From Anaerosalibacter bizertensis (GTDB lineage Bacteria; Bacillota; Clostridia; Tissierellales; Sporanaerobacteraceae), in contig NZ_VULR01000015.1 in assembly GCF_009696605.1 (NCBI RefSeq), positions 1-52,810 on the forward strand: DNA of 52,810 nucleotides, written 5' to 3'. Every line of letters starts with the position of its first letter. Within the stretch, counting starts at the first letter, position 1. The notes beneath the pieces were generated by a model that searched no databases, had not been told where the DNA came from, and saw only the letters and a program-made list of their open reading frames with translations. Shown one piece after another: positions 18,872 to 26,740 of the stretch. The position numbers and the translations under genes were made by a program.

Positions 18872-20575
18872 TTATTGTTTAGAAATAGAATTTAAAATAA
18901 ACTCGGCAGCAGATTTTGGATTTTGTGTATATTTAATATACTCTGTACCTCCTGTACCTAAAGCAATTGCATCATGTCGCGCTGCTTCATTTTGCATATT
19001 TGTTAAATGGCTTGAAACCTGGGGCGCTAAAATAACTACATCCGTTTCTGACATAAATTCAGAGTGCTGTCCATAATGTCCACCTCTGGCAGTAAATTCT
19101 ACTCCATACTCTTCTTTAAGTTCTTCTCTGCTATCATTTAAAGCGTTAGCTAGCATACCACTTGTACCACCACCTGCACATAAAACAAGAACGTTCAATT
19201 TATCTTTTCCAATAGAATCACCAGTTGGTTTTTCTGCTAATTCTTCAGTTTTTGTAGTTACCTCTTCAGCACCAGCTAATACTAATTCTTCTTTTGCTTT
19301 CTCATCCTCTAGTACTTTTTGGTCATAAACTCTGAAGAATGGATAGTAGATGATCCCATCAACTATTGCAATCAACGGCACTAGCAAGAACGAAAGTGGG
19401 TCGAAATTCGTTCCCAGGATCGTTCCAATAAATCCTGGTGTCGTCCATGGAACTTCCATAATAAATCCACTCATTCCCAATGTTGTTATAAAAAGTCGCA
19501 ATAAAATCGTATTTGCAATTGGTGCTAGAATAAATGGAACCAGAAAAATCGGACTTAAAATAAGTGGGGCGCCGAATGTAATTGGTTCGTTTACGTTAAA
19601 CATTACCGGCACAATCGCCGCTCGACCAACTGCCCGGTTTCCTTTTGATTTAGATAAAAATGCAAACATCAATGTAACCATCAAAGTTGCACCTGTACCA
19701 CCAAAGGCAATTGCCATATCATAGGACGCATTAGTCATTGCATGAAATGAATGTAAACCTTGTCGATATAGCTCTTGGTTTTCAGCTAAATTCTGGAACA
19801 TCGCAGGTTTAACAGCTGGGAACACAATATCTGGACCATTCATTCCAAGGAATTGGAAGAATGCTGTTGCCCCATAAATAATTGACATCCCAAGATAAGA
19901 TTCAGCTGCCATGAAAATAGGATTTAAAACATTCATTAAAGCTTCAGCGACATTCATTCCTCCACTAAAGTTTTTAAAAATAATATCAAAAATCCAAAAT
20001 ACTGTAATGGCTAAACCATATGCAATAACACTTGCAAATGATTCTGAAAGGTTTGGTGGAACTTCTTTTGGCAATTTAATTGTTAGATTATGATCAATAG
20101 AAAACTTGAAGATATTTGGAATCACCAAACCAATAATAATTCCAACAATCATTCCCGAAGCACCAAGATACTCTGTAGAAATACCACCTTCAACTGGATC
20201 TCCCATTAAAATTAAGTATACTGATAGTGCTGATACCATTGTAGCTAAAGCGCTAATACTTTTACCTGTTTCTTGTTTCTGATTCAAAATATCTGTAAAT
20301 GCTTTTGCAACAGTTGCTGAAACAATGAGGCCATAAACACCCATTGTTAAATCATATGGGCGAAGAAGCATCGATTCAACTGATTCACTCCAATAGAACC
20401 CAAAAATATTTGGTACATATGTAATAACCATAAAAATACTTGAAAATAAAAGTACGTACATCGGTGCAATCAAACCATTTCGCATTCCGCTTACATATTT
20501 ATTAGCTGCAAATGCGTCGAAATATGGTTGCCATTTTTTTATTCGGTCGATTAAGCAATCCATAACTTTATTCAT
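18872..20575 (-). CDS. lacE: PTS lactose-specific EIICB component
   Basis: The product is 567 residues, as in LacE. The EIIC part (1 to about 430) has many membrane helices and family motifs: FFQFLGMNGPDIVFPAV, AFGGTGATLMVTLMF, FNVNEPITFGAPLILSP and EVPWTTPGFIGT. A charged linker leads to EIIB (about 460-567) with the phosphorylated Cys in LNVLVLCAGGGTSGML (about residue 468). It imports and phosphorylates lactose or a related beta-galactoside. Nine of twelve arginine codons checked are CGN, whereas neighbouring genes use almost only AGA/AGG, and the gene is visibly less AT-rich. The RBS is AGGAGGAG. Confidence 0.92.
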   Translation of the reverse strand: MNKVMDCLIDRIKKWQPYFDAFAANKYVSGMRNGLIAPMYVLLFSSIFMVITYVPNIFGFYWSESVESMLLRPYDLTMGVYGLIVSATVAKAFTDILNQKQETGKSISALATMVSALSVYLILMGDPVEGGISTEYLGASGMIVGIIIGLVIPNIFKFSIDHNLTIKLPKEVPPNLSESFASVIAYGLAITVFWIFDIIFKNFSGGMNVAEALMNVLNPIFMAAESYLGMSIIYGATAFFQFLGMNGPDIVFPAVKPAMFQNLAENQELYRQGLHSFHAMTNASYDMAIAFGGTGATLMVTLMFAFLSKSKGNRAVGRAAIVPVMFNVNEPITFGAPLILSPIFLVPFILAPIANTILLRLFITTLGMSGFIMEVPWTTPGFIGTILGTNFDPLSFLLVPLIAIVDGIIYYPFFRVYDQKVLEDEKAKEELVLAGAEEVTTKTEELAEKPTGDSIGKDKLNVLVLCAGGGTSGMLANALNDSREELKEEYGVEFTARGGHYGQHSEFMSETDVVILAPQVSSHLTNMQNEAARHDAIALGTGGTEYIKYTQNPKSAAEFILNSISKQ

Positions 20576-20786
20576 TTTATCTCCTCCTAAAGTCTTGGGT
20601 TTTATATGCTACAATTTAAACCCAATTATCTTCATTACTTTTTTGTTCATTTATCCGCCCCGTTTCTACTTCTGTTTATTTTTAGTTACTACAATTAAAT
20701 AAATAGTTGTACAAATTCTATGTTCATACCTATAGGATACGTTTTCTCTTCTAATCAACTCTTTATCTACTTATCCAGCAATTCTA
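20576..20786 (-). other. Leader of the lacE group
   Basis: It contains an 8-bp inverted repeat, TTGGGTTT (20595-20602) and AAACCCAA (20618-20625), just before the lacE RBS. A possible promoter on the minus strand (TTGATT, 18-bp spacer, TATAGG) lies near 20720-20755. No copy of the lacR/lacA 23-bp operator motif was seen here. Confidence 0.35.
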
Positions 20787-21302
20787 TTAGTCATGATAAT
20801 AACCCTTGTCCCACTTCTCAAGAAGGTCATCAAATAAATGCTCATCATTTACGTAGCTGTCATCTTCTATCATGTCATCAATAGATTTAATAAGCTCTTT
20901 ATTTTCTTCTGTCTCTTTATATTTAGTAGATATAAATGTATCTATGATTTCTTCCATCAATCCTATACCTGTAATCCTTCCACCAATACCAATAACATTT
21001 GCATTTAATTCTTCTTTAGCATACTTGGCAGTAGATACATCTCTTACTAAAGCTGCTCTAATTCCTTTTATTTTATTAGCTGAAGTTGTAATCCCTACAC
21101 CAGTTCCACAAATTACAATACCAAGATCTGCCTCTTTGTTTACTACTTTTTCAGCAGTTTTTTTGCCATATATAGGATAATGTGTTCTCACATTATCATA
21201 TGTCCCATTATCAATTACTTCATGTCCCTTATCTTCTAAATACTTCACAATATGATTTTTAATATCTGTGACAATATGGTCACATCCAATAGAAATTTTC
21301 AT
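20787..21302 (-). CDS. lacB: Galactose-6-phosphate isomerase subunit LacB
   Basis: 171 residues from the ATG at 21302 (RBS AGGAGTGAT), exactly the usual LacB length. It has the RpiB/LacB fold motifs [31 protein letters not shown] with the catalytic-type Cys, and [12 protein letters not shown]. With LacA it forms the isomerase that converts galactose-6-P to tagatose-6-P. It follows lacA by 11 nt. Codon use is like the rest of the chromosome, unlike lacE. Confidence 0.94.
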   Translation of the reverse strand: MKISIGCDHIVTDIKNHIVKYLEDKGHEVIDNGTYDNVRTHYPIYGKKTAEKVVNKEADLGIVICGTGVGITTSANKIKGIRAALVRDVSTAKYAKEELNANVIGIGGRITGIGLMEEIIDTFISTKYKETEENKELIKSIDDMIEDDSYVNDEHLFDDLLEKWDKGYYHD

Positions 21303-21313
21303 ATTTATCACTC

Positions 21314-21742
21314 CTATGCTAGTCTATTTAACATGTCTACTCTTATTTGATGTCTTCCACCACTATAATTATTATTTAAAAAACTCATAACTATATTTTT
21401 TGCAAGTGTTTTCCCTACTATGCCAGAACCCAAGGAAATAATATTAGCATTGTTATGTTCTTTTGTCATACGGGCAGAATGCTCATCAGATACTTCTGCA
21501 CAAACAACCCCTTTTATTTTGTTAGCAACCATAAAAGATCCTGCACCATACTCATCAATTACAATTCCAAAATTATCTTCTTCTTTTAAAACCTCCTCAC
21601 TTACCAATCTAGCTGATTCGACAAAGTTTAAATTAGGATCTGGTGTCATATCCATGACTTTATATCCTTCTGAACTTAGAAAGTTTACTAAATACGCCTT
21701 TAACTCAAAACCTTTAGTATCAGAACCAATAATAACCTTCAA
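21314..21742 (-). CDS. lacA: Galactose-6-phosphate isomerase subunit LacA
   Basis: 142 residues, standard LacA length. Motifs are [13 protein letters not shown] at the N-terminus, [39 protein letters not shown] and the C-terminal [12 protein letters not shown], all closely matching staphylococcal LacA. As in other LacA, the RpiB active-site Cys region is replaced by YGAGS. The start is TTG with AAAGGAGTG 8 nt upstream. It has its own promoter with a putative operator. Confidence 0.94.
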   Translation of the reverse strand: MKVIIGSDTKGFELKAYLVNFLSSEGYKVMDMTPDPNLNFVESARLVSEEVLKEEDNFGIVIDEYGAGSFMVANKIKGVVCAEVSDEHSARMTKEHNNANIISLGSGIVGKTLAKNIVMSFLNNNYSGGRHQIRVDMLNRLA

Positions 21743-21779
21743 ATAAATCCACTCCTTTATAAAATATATTGGTATATAT

Positions 21780-21802
21780 TGTTCGTTTTTGTTACCTTAT
21801 GT
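21780..21802 (-). promoter_or_regulatory. Putative LacR operator at the lacA promoter
   Basis: On the minus strand it fits ACATAA-N3-AACAAAA-N3-AACA, starting 3 nt after the -10. The same pattern occurs once more, at the lacR promoter (24565-24587). Units repeat about every 10 bp, one helical turn, as in DeoR-family operators. Confidence 0.6.
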
Positions 21803-21804
21803 TA

Positions 21805-21833
21805 AGAATATCAATATGATTATTATTTGTCAA
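21805..21833 (-). promoter_or_regulatory. Sigma-A promoter of lacAB
   Basis: On the minus strand TTGACA (21833-21828), a 17-bp spacer, then TATTCT (21810-21805). It is located 63 nt ahead of the lacA start. Confidence 0.8.
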
Positions 21834-21868
21834 TATGTTTTTAACATATTATTTATAATTTGTATAAA

Positions 21869-21935
21869 AATATATCGCCTATACATCTTAACCTCATAAA
21901 TAATTGAACGAAGTTAAATATATAGGCGATATATT
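21869..21935 (-). terminator. Hairpin after lacC: terminator or partial read-through site
   Basis: A perfect 15-bp stem, AATATATCGCCTATA (21869-21883) with its complement at 21921-21935. It encloses a shorter TTAAC/GTTAA stem. On the minus strand a TTTTTAT tail follows. It begins 14 nt past the lacC stop and separates lacC from the lacAB promoter. Confidence 0.65.
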
Positions 21936-21949
21936 CGTTAAATATAGTA

Positions 21950-22882
21950 TTATAATTTCAATTTTGTAATACTAACCTCATTAATAATACTTTTAACATT
22001 ATCTACATCTACTTTACCCGTTTCTTCTTCCATAGCATTGGCTGTACCACATGCTGATGCTAATTTTAACATGTATTCAAAATCATATTTTTCTAGCAAT
22101 GAAATAGCAAACCCTGCAATCATAGAATCTCCAGAGCCTACAGAATTTATTGCCTTTATATTTGGTATATTTATTTTATAAGCATAACCTCTATTGAAAA
22201 CTATTGCACCATCTTTACCAAGTGAAACAACTATAATTTCAATATCATTTTCTAATAAATATTTTGATGCTCTAATCACTTCATCATTAGAAGTTATAGC
22301 ATGACCTGCAAGTTTTTCTAATTCTTCTTTATTAGGTTTAACTAAAAAAGGCGAAGCTTCTATACCTTTTTTTAAGGCATCACCACTAGTATCAAGTATA
22401 AATTTTTTATTTTTAGCTTTAGCCACAGATATCATATCTTTATATGTTTCTATTGGTAACCCCTGAGGTAAACTCCCTGAAGCACATATTATTTCACTTT
22501 CTTCCAACAGCTCATTATATAAATCATTAAATTTCAATATTTCTTTATTGGATATAATTGGTCCTTTTTCTAATATTTCAGTTTTACTTCCATCATCTGA
22601 ATGAATAGCTAAACAGCTTCTTGTCTCCCCACTAATAGGAATAAATTTATTATTAATTTCTAATTCATCTAATTTTTCTTTTATAAAAGAACCACTTTTG
22701 CCACCTATAAAACCAGTAGCCATTACTGAATTAGTAAATTTCTTAACTACTCTAGTTACATTCAAACCCTTGCCTCCAGGAGTGTACTGAACATCTTCCG
22801 CTCTAACAACTTTGTCCTTTTCAAATCCCTTAATATAATACCTTCTATCTATGGAAGGATTTAATGTTATAGTTAATATCAA
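21950..22882 (-). CDS. lacC: Tagatose-6-phosphate kinase (LacC, PfkB family)
   Basis: 310 residues from the TTG at 22882, which has GGAGG 8 nt upstream; this equals the usual LacC length. PfkB-type motifs are LTLNPSIDRRYYI (N-terminus), YTPGGKGLNVTRVV (about 36-49), KPNKEEL and the C-terminal NSVGSGDSMIAGFA with the catalytic Asp. It phosphorylates tagatose-6-P to the 1,6-bisphosphate. A 1-phosphofructokinase role cannot be excluded from sequence alone, but the lacAB context favours LacC. It follows the aldolase gene by 16 nt. Confidence 0.9.
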   Translation of the reverse strand: MILTITLNPSIDRRYYIKGFEKDKVVRAEDVQYTPGGKGLNVTRVVKKFTNSVMATGFIGGKSGSFIKEKLDELEINNKFIPISGETRSCLAIHSDDGSKTEILEKGPIISNKEILKFNDLYNELLEESEIICASGSLPQGLPIETYKDMISVAKAKNKKFILDTSGDALKKGIEASPFLVKPNKEELEKLAGHAITSNDEVIRASKYLLENDIEIIVVSLGKDGAIVFNRGYAYKINIPNIKAINSVGSGDSMIAGFAISLLEKYDFEYMLKLASACGTANAMEEETGKVDVDNVKSIINEVSITKLKL

Positions 22883-22898
22883 AGAATTCACCTCCAAA

Positions 22899-23753
22899 TT
22901 ATGCCCTGTTTTCACATCCACAAATTCTAATCTTATCCATAACAACTTTCTTAATAGCTTCTTTACCAGGTGTTAAATAGTTTCGTGGATCACTTGCAGA
23001 TGGATTTTCTGCTAAATATTTCCTAATCTCTTTAATAAAAGCCATTTTTAATTCAGTACTAATATTTATTTTACAAATACCATGTCTTATAGCTTCTTTT
23101 ACACTTTCTTCTGGAACTCCTGAAGCACCATGAAGAACTAATGGAACATAAACGTTATTGCGTATTTCATCTAATCTATCTATATCAAGCTTTGGTTCTA
23201 ATTTATATACTCCATGAGCCGTTCCTATAGCTACCGCTAAAGAATCAACTTCTGTTTTTTCCAGAAAGTCTAAAGCTACATTGGGATCAGTATATAGTGC
23301 ATCCTTCTCATCTACTTTTCTTTCATCTTCTTGGCCGCCTACTACTCCCAATTCCGATTCTACAGTTACACCATACTTTTGACCAAACTCTACTACTTCT
23401 CTTGTTAATCTAATATTCTCTTCATATTCTTTTATTGAAGCATCTATCATTACAGATTTATAACCTGCTAATATACATTTTTTTACAAAATCTACATCAC
23501 TACAATGATCTAAATGGATTGCAATAGGGATATCGAAATTTTTGGCACCTGCCTTGGCCATATTAACTAAAAAATCTACTCCTGCATAATTAACAGTTCC
23601 TGGAGTAGTTGCTATAATTATTGGTGACTTCATTTCCCATGCGCTCTCTAATACTGCTTGCATAGTCTCTAAATTATGAATATTAAAAGCTGGAATAGCA
23701 TAATTATTCTTCTTTGCATCTAAAAGCATTTCTTTAGTTGATACAATATCCAT
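22899..23753 (-). CDS. Class II tagatose/fructose-bisphosphate aldolase (GatY/KbaY type)
   Basis: The product is 284 residues, typical for GatY/KbaY. Zinc and catalytic motifs are IAIHLDHCSD (about residue 80, catalytic Asp and His ligand), VESELGVVGGQED, AIGTAHGVYK and LHGASGVPEE. It should cleave tagatose-1,6-bisphosphate to DHAP and glyceraldehyde-3-P. In the textbook lac operon this step is done by LacD, an unrelated-mechanism class I enzyme of about 325 residues. A fructose-bisphosphate aldolase is the main alternative. It lies between the regulator (19 nt) and lacC (16 nt). The RBS is GGGAGG. Confidence 0.9.
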   Translation of the reverse strand: MDIVSTKEMLLDAKKNNYAIPAFNIHNLETMQAVLESAWEMKSPIIIATTPGTVNYAGVDFLVNMAKAGAKNFDIPIAIHLDHCSDVDFVKKCILAGYKSVMIDASIKEYEENIRLTREVVEFGQKYGVTVESELGVVGGQEDERKVDEKDALYTDPNVALDFLEKTEVDSLAVAIGTAHGVYKLEPKLDIDRLDEIRNNVYVPLVLHGASGVPEESVKEAIRHGICKINISTELKMAFIKEIRKYLAENPSASDPRNYLTPGKEAIKKVVMDKIRICGCENRA

Positions 23754-23772
23754 ATTTTTTCCTCCCTTATTA

Positions 23773-24525
23773 TTAATTAATTATCTTAACATACTGACTA
23801 TATTTCTCTTTAATATTAGGATCAATCTTATCATCTGTGATTACAGCTGTTACATCTTCTAAATTATAAAATCTATAAAAAGCATCTCTATCAAATTTAC
23901 TATTATCACATAAAATATATCTTTCATTAGCATTGTTTAAAATAATTTTTTGGCATACCCCCTCTTCCTCATTAGAATTAGTAATATAATTCTCAGAAAT
24001 TCCATTAGCTCCTACAAAAGCTAATTTTACTTTTAACTTTGACAACATTTCATTAGCAAAACTGCCAACAAATGCCCCTGTTCTAGAACGTATCCTTCCT
24101 CCAACAAGAATCAACTCGAATCGATTATCGTTAGCAAACTTTGAAAAAACTGATATGGAGTTTGTAATTATCTTTGCATAAGAGATATTAAGAAAATCAT
24201 ATATAAACTCATTCGTAGTACCTGGACCAATAAATACAATATCATTTTCTTCTATTAAACTAGCAGCCATCTCTGCAATATGCTTTTTTTCTTCAACCAT
24301 TATATCCTTTTTTTCATTATGGGATAACTCTCTAAACATATTATGTTCTTTCTTTTTAGCACCGCCATGAATACAGATTACATGTCCACGTTCCTCTAAT
24401 ATTTTTAAATCTCTCCTAACAGTCATTTCACTTACATCAAGCAATTTGCTTATTTCCGATATCTTAATGACATTGTTTTCATTAAACATTTCCAATATCT
24501 TGTCGATTCTCTCAGCTTTTAACAA
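23773..24525 (-). CDS. lacR: DeoR-family regulator of the lac/tagatose locus
   Basis: The product is 250 residues. The N-terminal HTH_DeoR has AERIDKILEMFNENNVIKIS and SKLLDVSEMTVRRDLKILEE (about 20-40), followed by IHGGAKKK. The C-terminal DeoRC sensor (about 75-235) contains IVFIGPGTTNEF and LVGGRIRSRTGAFVG. The start is TTG with AGAGGAGTG 6 nt upstream. As the first gene of the unit, with the same 23-bp motif at its own and the lacA promoter, it is probably an autoregulated repressor induced by tagatose-6-P or a related sugar phosphate. The symbol is by context; GatR-like is an alternative name. Confidence 0.82.
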   Translation of the reverse strand: MLKAERIDKILEMFNENNVIKISEISKLLDVSEMTVRRDLKILEERGHVICIHGGAKKKEHNMFRELSHNEKKDIMVEEKKHIAEMAASLIEENDIVFIGPGTTNEFIYDFLNISYAKIITNSISVFSKFANDNRFELILVGGRIRSRTGAFVGSFANEMLSKLKVKLAFVGANGISENYITNSNEEEGVCQKIILNNANERYILCDNSKFDRDAFYRFYNLEDVTAVITDDKIDPNIKEKYSQYVKIIN

Positions 24526-24564
24526 AAAATCACTCCTCTAACTACTTTACTTTATGTTATATGC

Positions 24565-24587
24565 TGTTATGTTTTGTTCTTTTATGT
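24565..24587 (-). promoter_or_regulatory. Putative LacR operator at the lacR promoter
   Basis: Minus strand fits ACATAA-N3-AACAAAA-N3-AACA exactly as at 21780-21802, beginning 3 nt past the -10. A further ATAACATAA lies immediately downstream. Confidence 0.6.
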
Positions 24588-24589
24588 AA

Positions 24590-24618
24590 ATGCTATCAAC
24601 ATATCTGTTCCTTGTCAA
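24590..24618 (-). promoter_or_regulatory. Sigma-A promoter of lacR-aldolase-lacC
   Basis: Minus strand TTGACA (24618-24613), a 17-bp spacer, then TAGCAT (24595-24590). The leader to the TTG start is about 60 nt. Confidence 0.8.
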
Positions 24619-24720
24619 TACATATATAAAATAAAAATATTATCAACATTACATTCCTAATATTTAGTATAAACTTAAGCTATTACAAAACATAATAGTT
24701 ACTTTTATACTAAAATTCTC

Positions 24721-24815
24721 TCTATAGATTATATTGAAATTGTAAATATTAAGACATTAAGACCAGTTTTAAAAGTTAAAATAATATTTTCATTGATTTA
24801 GGGAAAAAATTATAG
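24721..24815 (+). pseudogene. Degenerate second copy of the panC 3' end
   Basis: The first 28 nt are identical to 16730-16757 inside panC, and similarity continues (about 86 percent by eye) through 24780. It then resumes with the last 35 nt of panC including the region of its stop. A 51-bp piece of panC lying between two ATAATAT repeats (16791 and 16842) is missing, as expected from a slip between those repeats. Translation reads SIDYIEIVN then KTLRPVLKVK, matching the PanC C-terminal region. It lies on the far side of the lac locus from panC. Confidence 0.85.
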
Positions 24816-24838
24816 ATATTAAAGGATAGTATTTTATT

Positions 24839-24874
24839 AACAATAGCCAAAGTTATATAACTTTGGCTATTGTT
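24839..24874. terminator. Hairpin after the HD-GYP gene
   Basis: A perfect 16-bp stem, AACAATAGCCAAAGTT (24839-24854) with its complement at 24859-24874, and a 4-nt ATAT loop. It abuts the HD-GYP stop. The T tail is better on the plus strand, so it may also be the terminator of the lost panC copy. Confidence 0.65.
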
Positions 24875-26596
24875 TTAACTTTTATACTCTAGTATAGCTT
24901 TTCTCAATTCTATTTGTTTCCTAAACAGTTGTCGAAATATCATATCCCTTTTGAAATCTGGAATATTTGTATAGTAAAAGTCAAAATATTTATAAGGTCC
25001 AAAATCATAACCTTTCACTATATTCCCTGAAATATCAATATCATATTCTTCAAATAATATCTTTGCCTTCAAAGGTTTTCCATAAGGTATTTCTTCTGCT
25101 ATATCACCACGAATGGCAAAGGAAAAAGCATCTCCACCAATCCTCATTATTTCTATAGGCATTTCTTTATTATCTATTGGGTGGTATAGTATTCCTTCAA
25201 TACTCCAAAGTAAATTAAATGTATTTGATAATGGTATAAGCTGTAAATGGGATATGTAGAAAGTATCATCTTTGAAATCTTCAACTTTCACATGATAATG
25301 GTGTAGATTAGTCAAATCTTTAATTACTATTTCTACATCCATGACTTTAGATAGTTCAAAATCTTCTATTAAGAATTTTTCAAAAGGTTTAAACATATAG
25401 CAATTATCTATATTCATTAATGAACCTTCTAAAATAAATATATCTTCTTTATAACTAACTATTAAAGAGCTTAGATTAATAGTATTTTCAAGTATTTTCT
25501 CAAATTGTTCTTCAGCTTTAGCCAGTCTCTTCACCATAATATCTACTAATTGTGGATGGAATTGGGTGCCTTTATTCCTATATAGCTCACTAATTACTGT
25601 ATTTAGTGGCATAGCCTTTTTATAGGCCCTATTGGACATCATGGCATCTACTGCATCAGAAATACCGACTATATAGCTACTAAGTAGAACTTCTTCACCT
25701 TTTAATCCATCAGGATATCCCTTTCCATCATATCTTTCATGATGATGTTTAACTATTTCAGGTACATCATTTAATTTTGGTATATGGCCTAGTAGGTATT
25801 TTGAAATAATATAACTATATATTGGATGTTCTTTAATTATCTCATACTCTTCTTCTGTTAATCTATCAGGCTTATTTACAATATTGAAGTCTATCATGAC
25901 TTTGCCTATATCATGTAACAATCCTGCAAGGTATAGCTTGTCCAACTCCTGATGAGATAAGCCAAGCTCTATGCCAATTATCTTACACCAGTTAGCTACA
26001 TTATAGTTATGGTTAGGTAAAAAATGGTCTTTTTGTTTTATAAGCTCTGTAAATATGTTAATCATATTCATTACATTTTCCATTTGTTCAAATTTTAACA
26101 AAGATAATGTAAGAAGTTTTGATATTTTAGATATATATTCATTCAACATTGTATCTTCTAATAATACTTCTTCTAGAAAACGTTTTTTACTATAGGAACC
26201 TAAATATATACAGCCTATTAATATCATAGTATCACCTTGGGAATTGAAAATAGGAATAAAAACTTCAGATATGACTTCCTCTAGCGTTTTACATTTTTCC
26301 TCTATATAATAATTTTCCACTATATCCTTAGTTCTTATAAGTTCATTTAATTTGTTATCAGGATCTTTTTTGAAAAATATAATGTTGGGAAATATACTTT
26401 TCTTATCATGTAGAGTTTTAGCATATGTACTTTTGTTAATAGCTATGTTCCTTGAATCGTTGAACAAAAGAGAGGCACATATGTCATAATCCAATATTTT
26501 ACAAATCTTTTTTTCTGTTTCTTCTAGTTCTTTCTTTACTGTACTACATTGACTTCTAATCCATATACTTGAATTAATATCTAATTTAACAGACAA
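24875..26596 (-). CDS. HD-GYP domain protein with PilZ-like C-terminus (cyclic-di-GMP related)
   Basis: About 573 residues from the TTG at 26596, which has AAGGAGGGG upstream. Residues about 30-190 look like a GAF-type sensor. The HD-GYP domain (about 190-370) has LAGLLHDIGKVMIDF for the HD metal site, VKHHHERYDGKGYPDGLKGE for the GYP loop, and SDAVDAMMSNRAYKKAMP. The C-terminal 200 residues end in a PilZ-like barrel pattern (DISGNIVKG, later FKRDMIFRQLFRKQIE), but the usual RxxxR c-di-GMP motif is not clear. It probably hydrolyses c-di-GMP. It is monocistronic. Confidence 0.85.
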   Translation of the reverse strand: MSVKLDINSSIWIRSQCSTVKKELEETEKKICKILDYDICASLLFNDSRNIAINKSTYAKTLHDKKSIFPNIIFFKKDPDNKLNELIRTKDIVENYYIEEKCKTLEEVISEVFIPIFNSQGDTMILIGCIYLGSYSKKRFLEEVLLEDTMLNEYISKISKLLTLSLLKFEQMENVMNMINIFTELIKQKDHFLPNHNYNVANWCKIIGIELGLSHQELDKLYLAGLLHDIGKVMIDFNIVNKPDRLTEEEYEIIKEHPIYSYIISKYLLGHIPKLNDVPEIVKHHHERYDGKGYPDGLKGEEVLLSSYIVGISDAVDAMMSNRAYKKAMPLNTVISELYRNKGTQFHPQLVDIMVKRLAKAEEQFEKILENTINLSSLIVSYKEDIFILEGSLMNIDNCYMFKPFEKFLIEDFELSKVMDVEIVIKDLTNLHHYHVKVEDFKDDTFYISHLQLIPLSNTFNLLWSIEGILYHPIDNKEMPIEIMRIGGDAFSFAIRGDIAEEIPYGKPLKAKILFEEYDIDISGNIVKGYDFGPYKYFDFYYTNIPDFKRDMIFRQLFRKQIELRKAILEYKS

Positions 26597-26649
26597 TAAA
26601 ACCCCCTCCTTCAAATACATAGTTATAAATTACCGTTGTCTATAGGACT

Positions 26650-26678
26650 ATTTTACCATTTATTTTGTTTTTCGACAA
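26650..26678 (-). promoter_or_regulatory. Promoter of the HD-GYP gene
   Basis: Minus strand TTGTCG (26678-26673), a 17-bp spacer, then TAAAAT (26655-26650). It lies about 55 nt before the TTG start. Confidence 0.55.
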
Positions 26679-26706
26679 TATTCGGTTATATATTCGTATA
26701 ATGAAT

Positions 26707-26738
26707 AAAAGCGACAGGTTTTTAAGCCTGTCGCTTTT
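26707..26738 (-). terminator. Terminator of the maltodextrin operon
   Basis: AAAAGCGACAGG (26707-26718) pairs with CCTGTCGCTTTT (26727-26738) around an 8-nt loop, directly after the phosphorylase stop. A TTTTATTC tail follows on the minus strand. Confidence 0.85.
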
Positions 26739-26740
26739 CA

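Larger units (their letters stand above)
24526..24874. other. Intergenic region between lacR and the HD-GYP gene
   Basis: Holds, in order, the lacR operator and promoter, about 100 nt with nothing recognised, a decayed panC 3' end on the plus strand (24721-24815) and the hairpin after the HD-GYP gene (24839-24874). Confidence 0.7.

Noticed and set aside
20595-20625. Inverted repeat before lacE considered as an RAT site for BglG/LicT antitermination
   Set aside because: The sequence does not resemble the RAT consensus and no antiterminator gene is present in the window.
24875-26596. HD-GYP gene considered as part of the maltodextrin operon
   Set aside because: A strong terminator (26707-26738) and a separate promoter lie between the phosphorylase gene and the HD-GYP gene.
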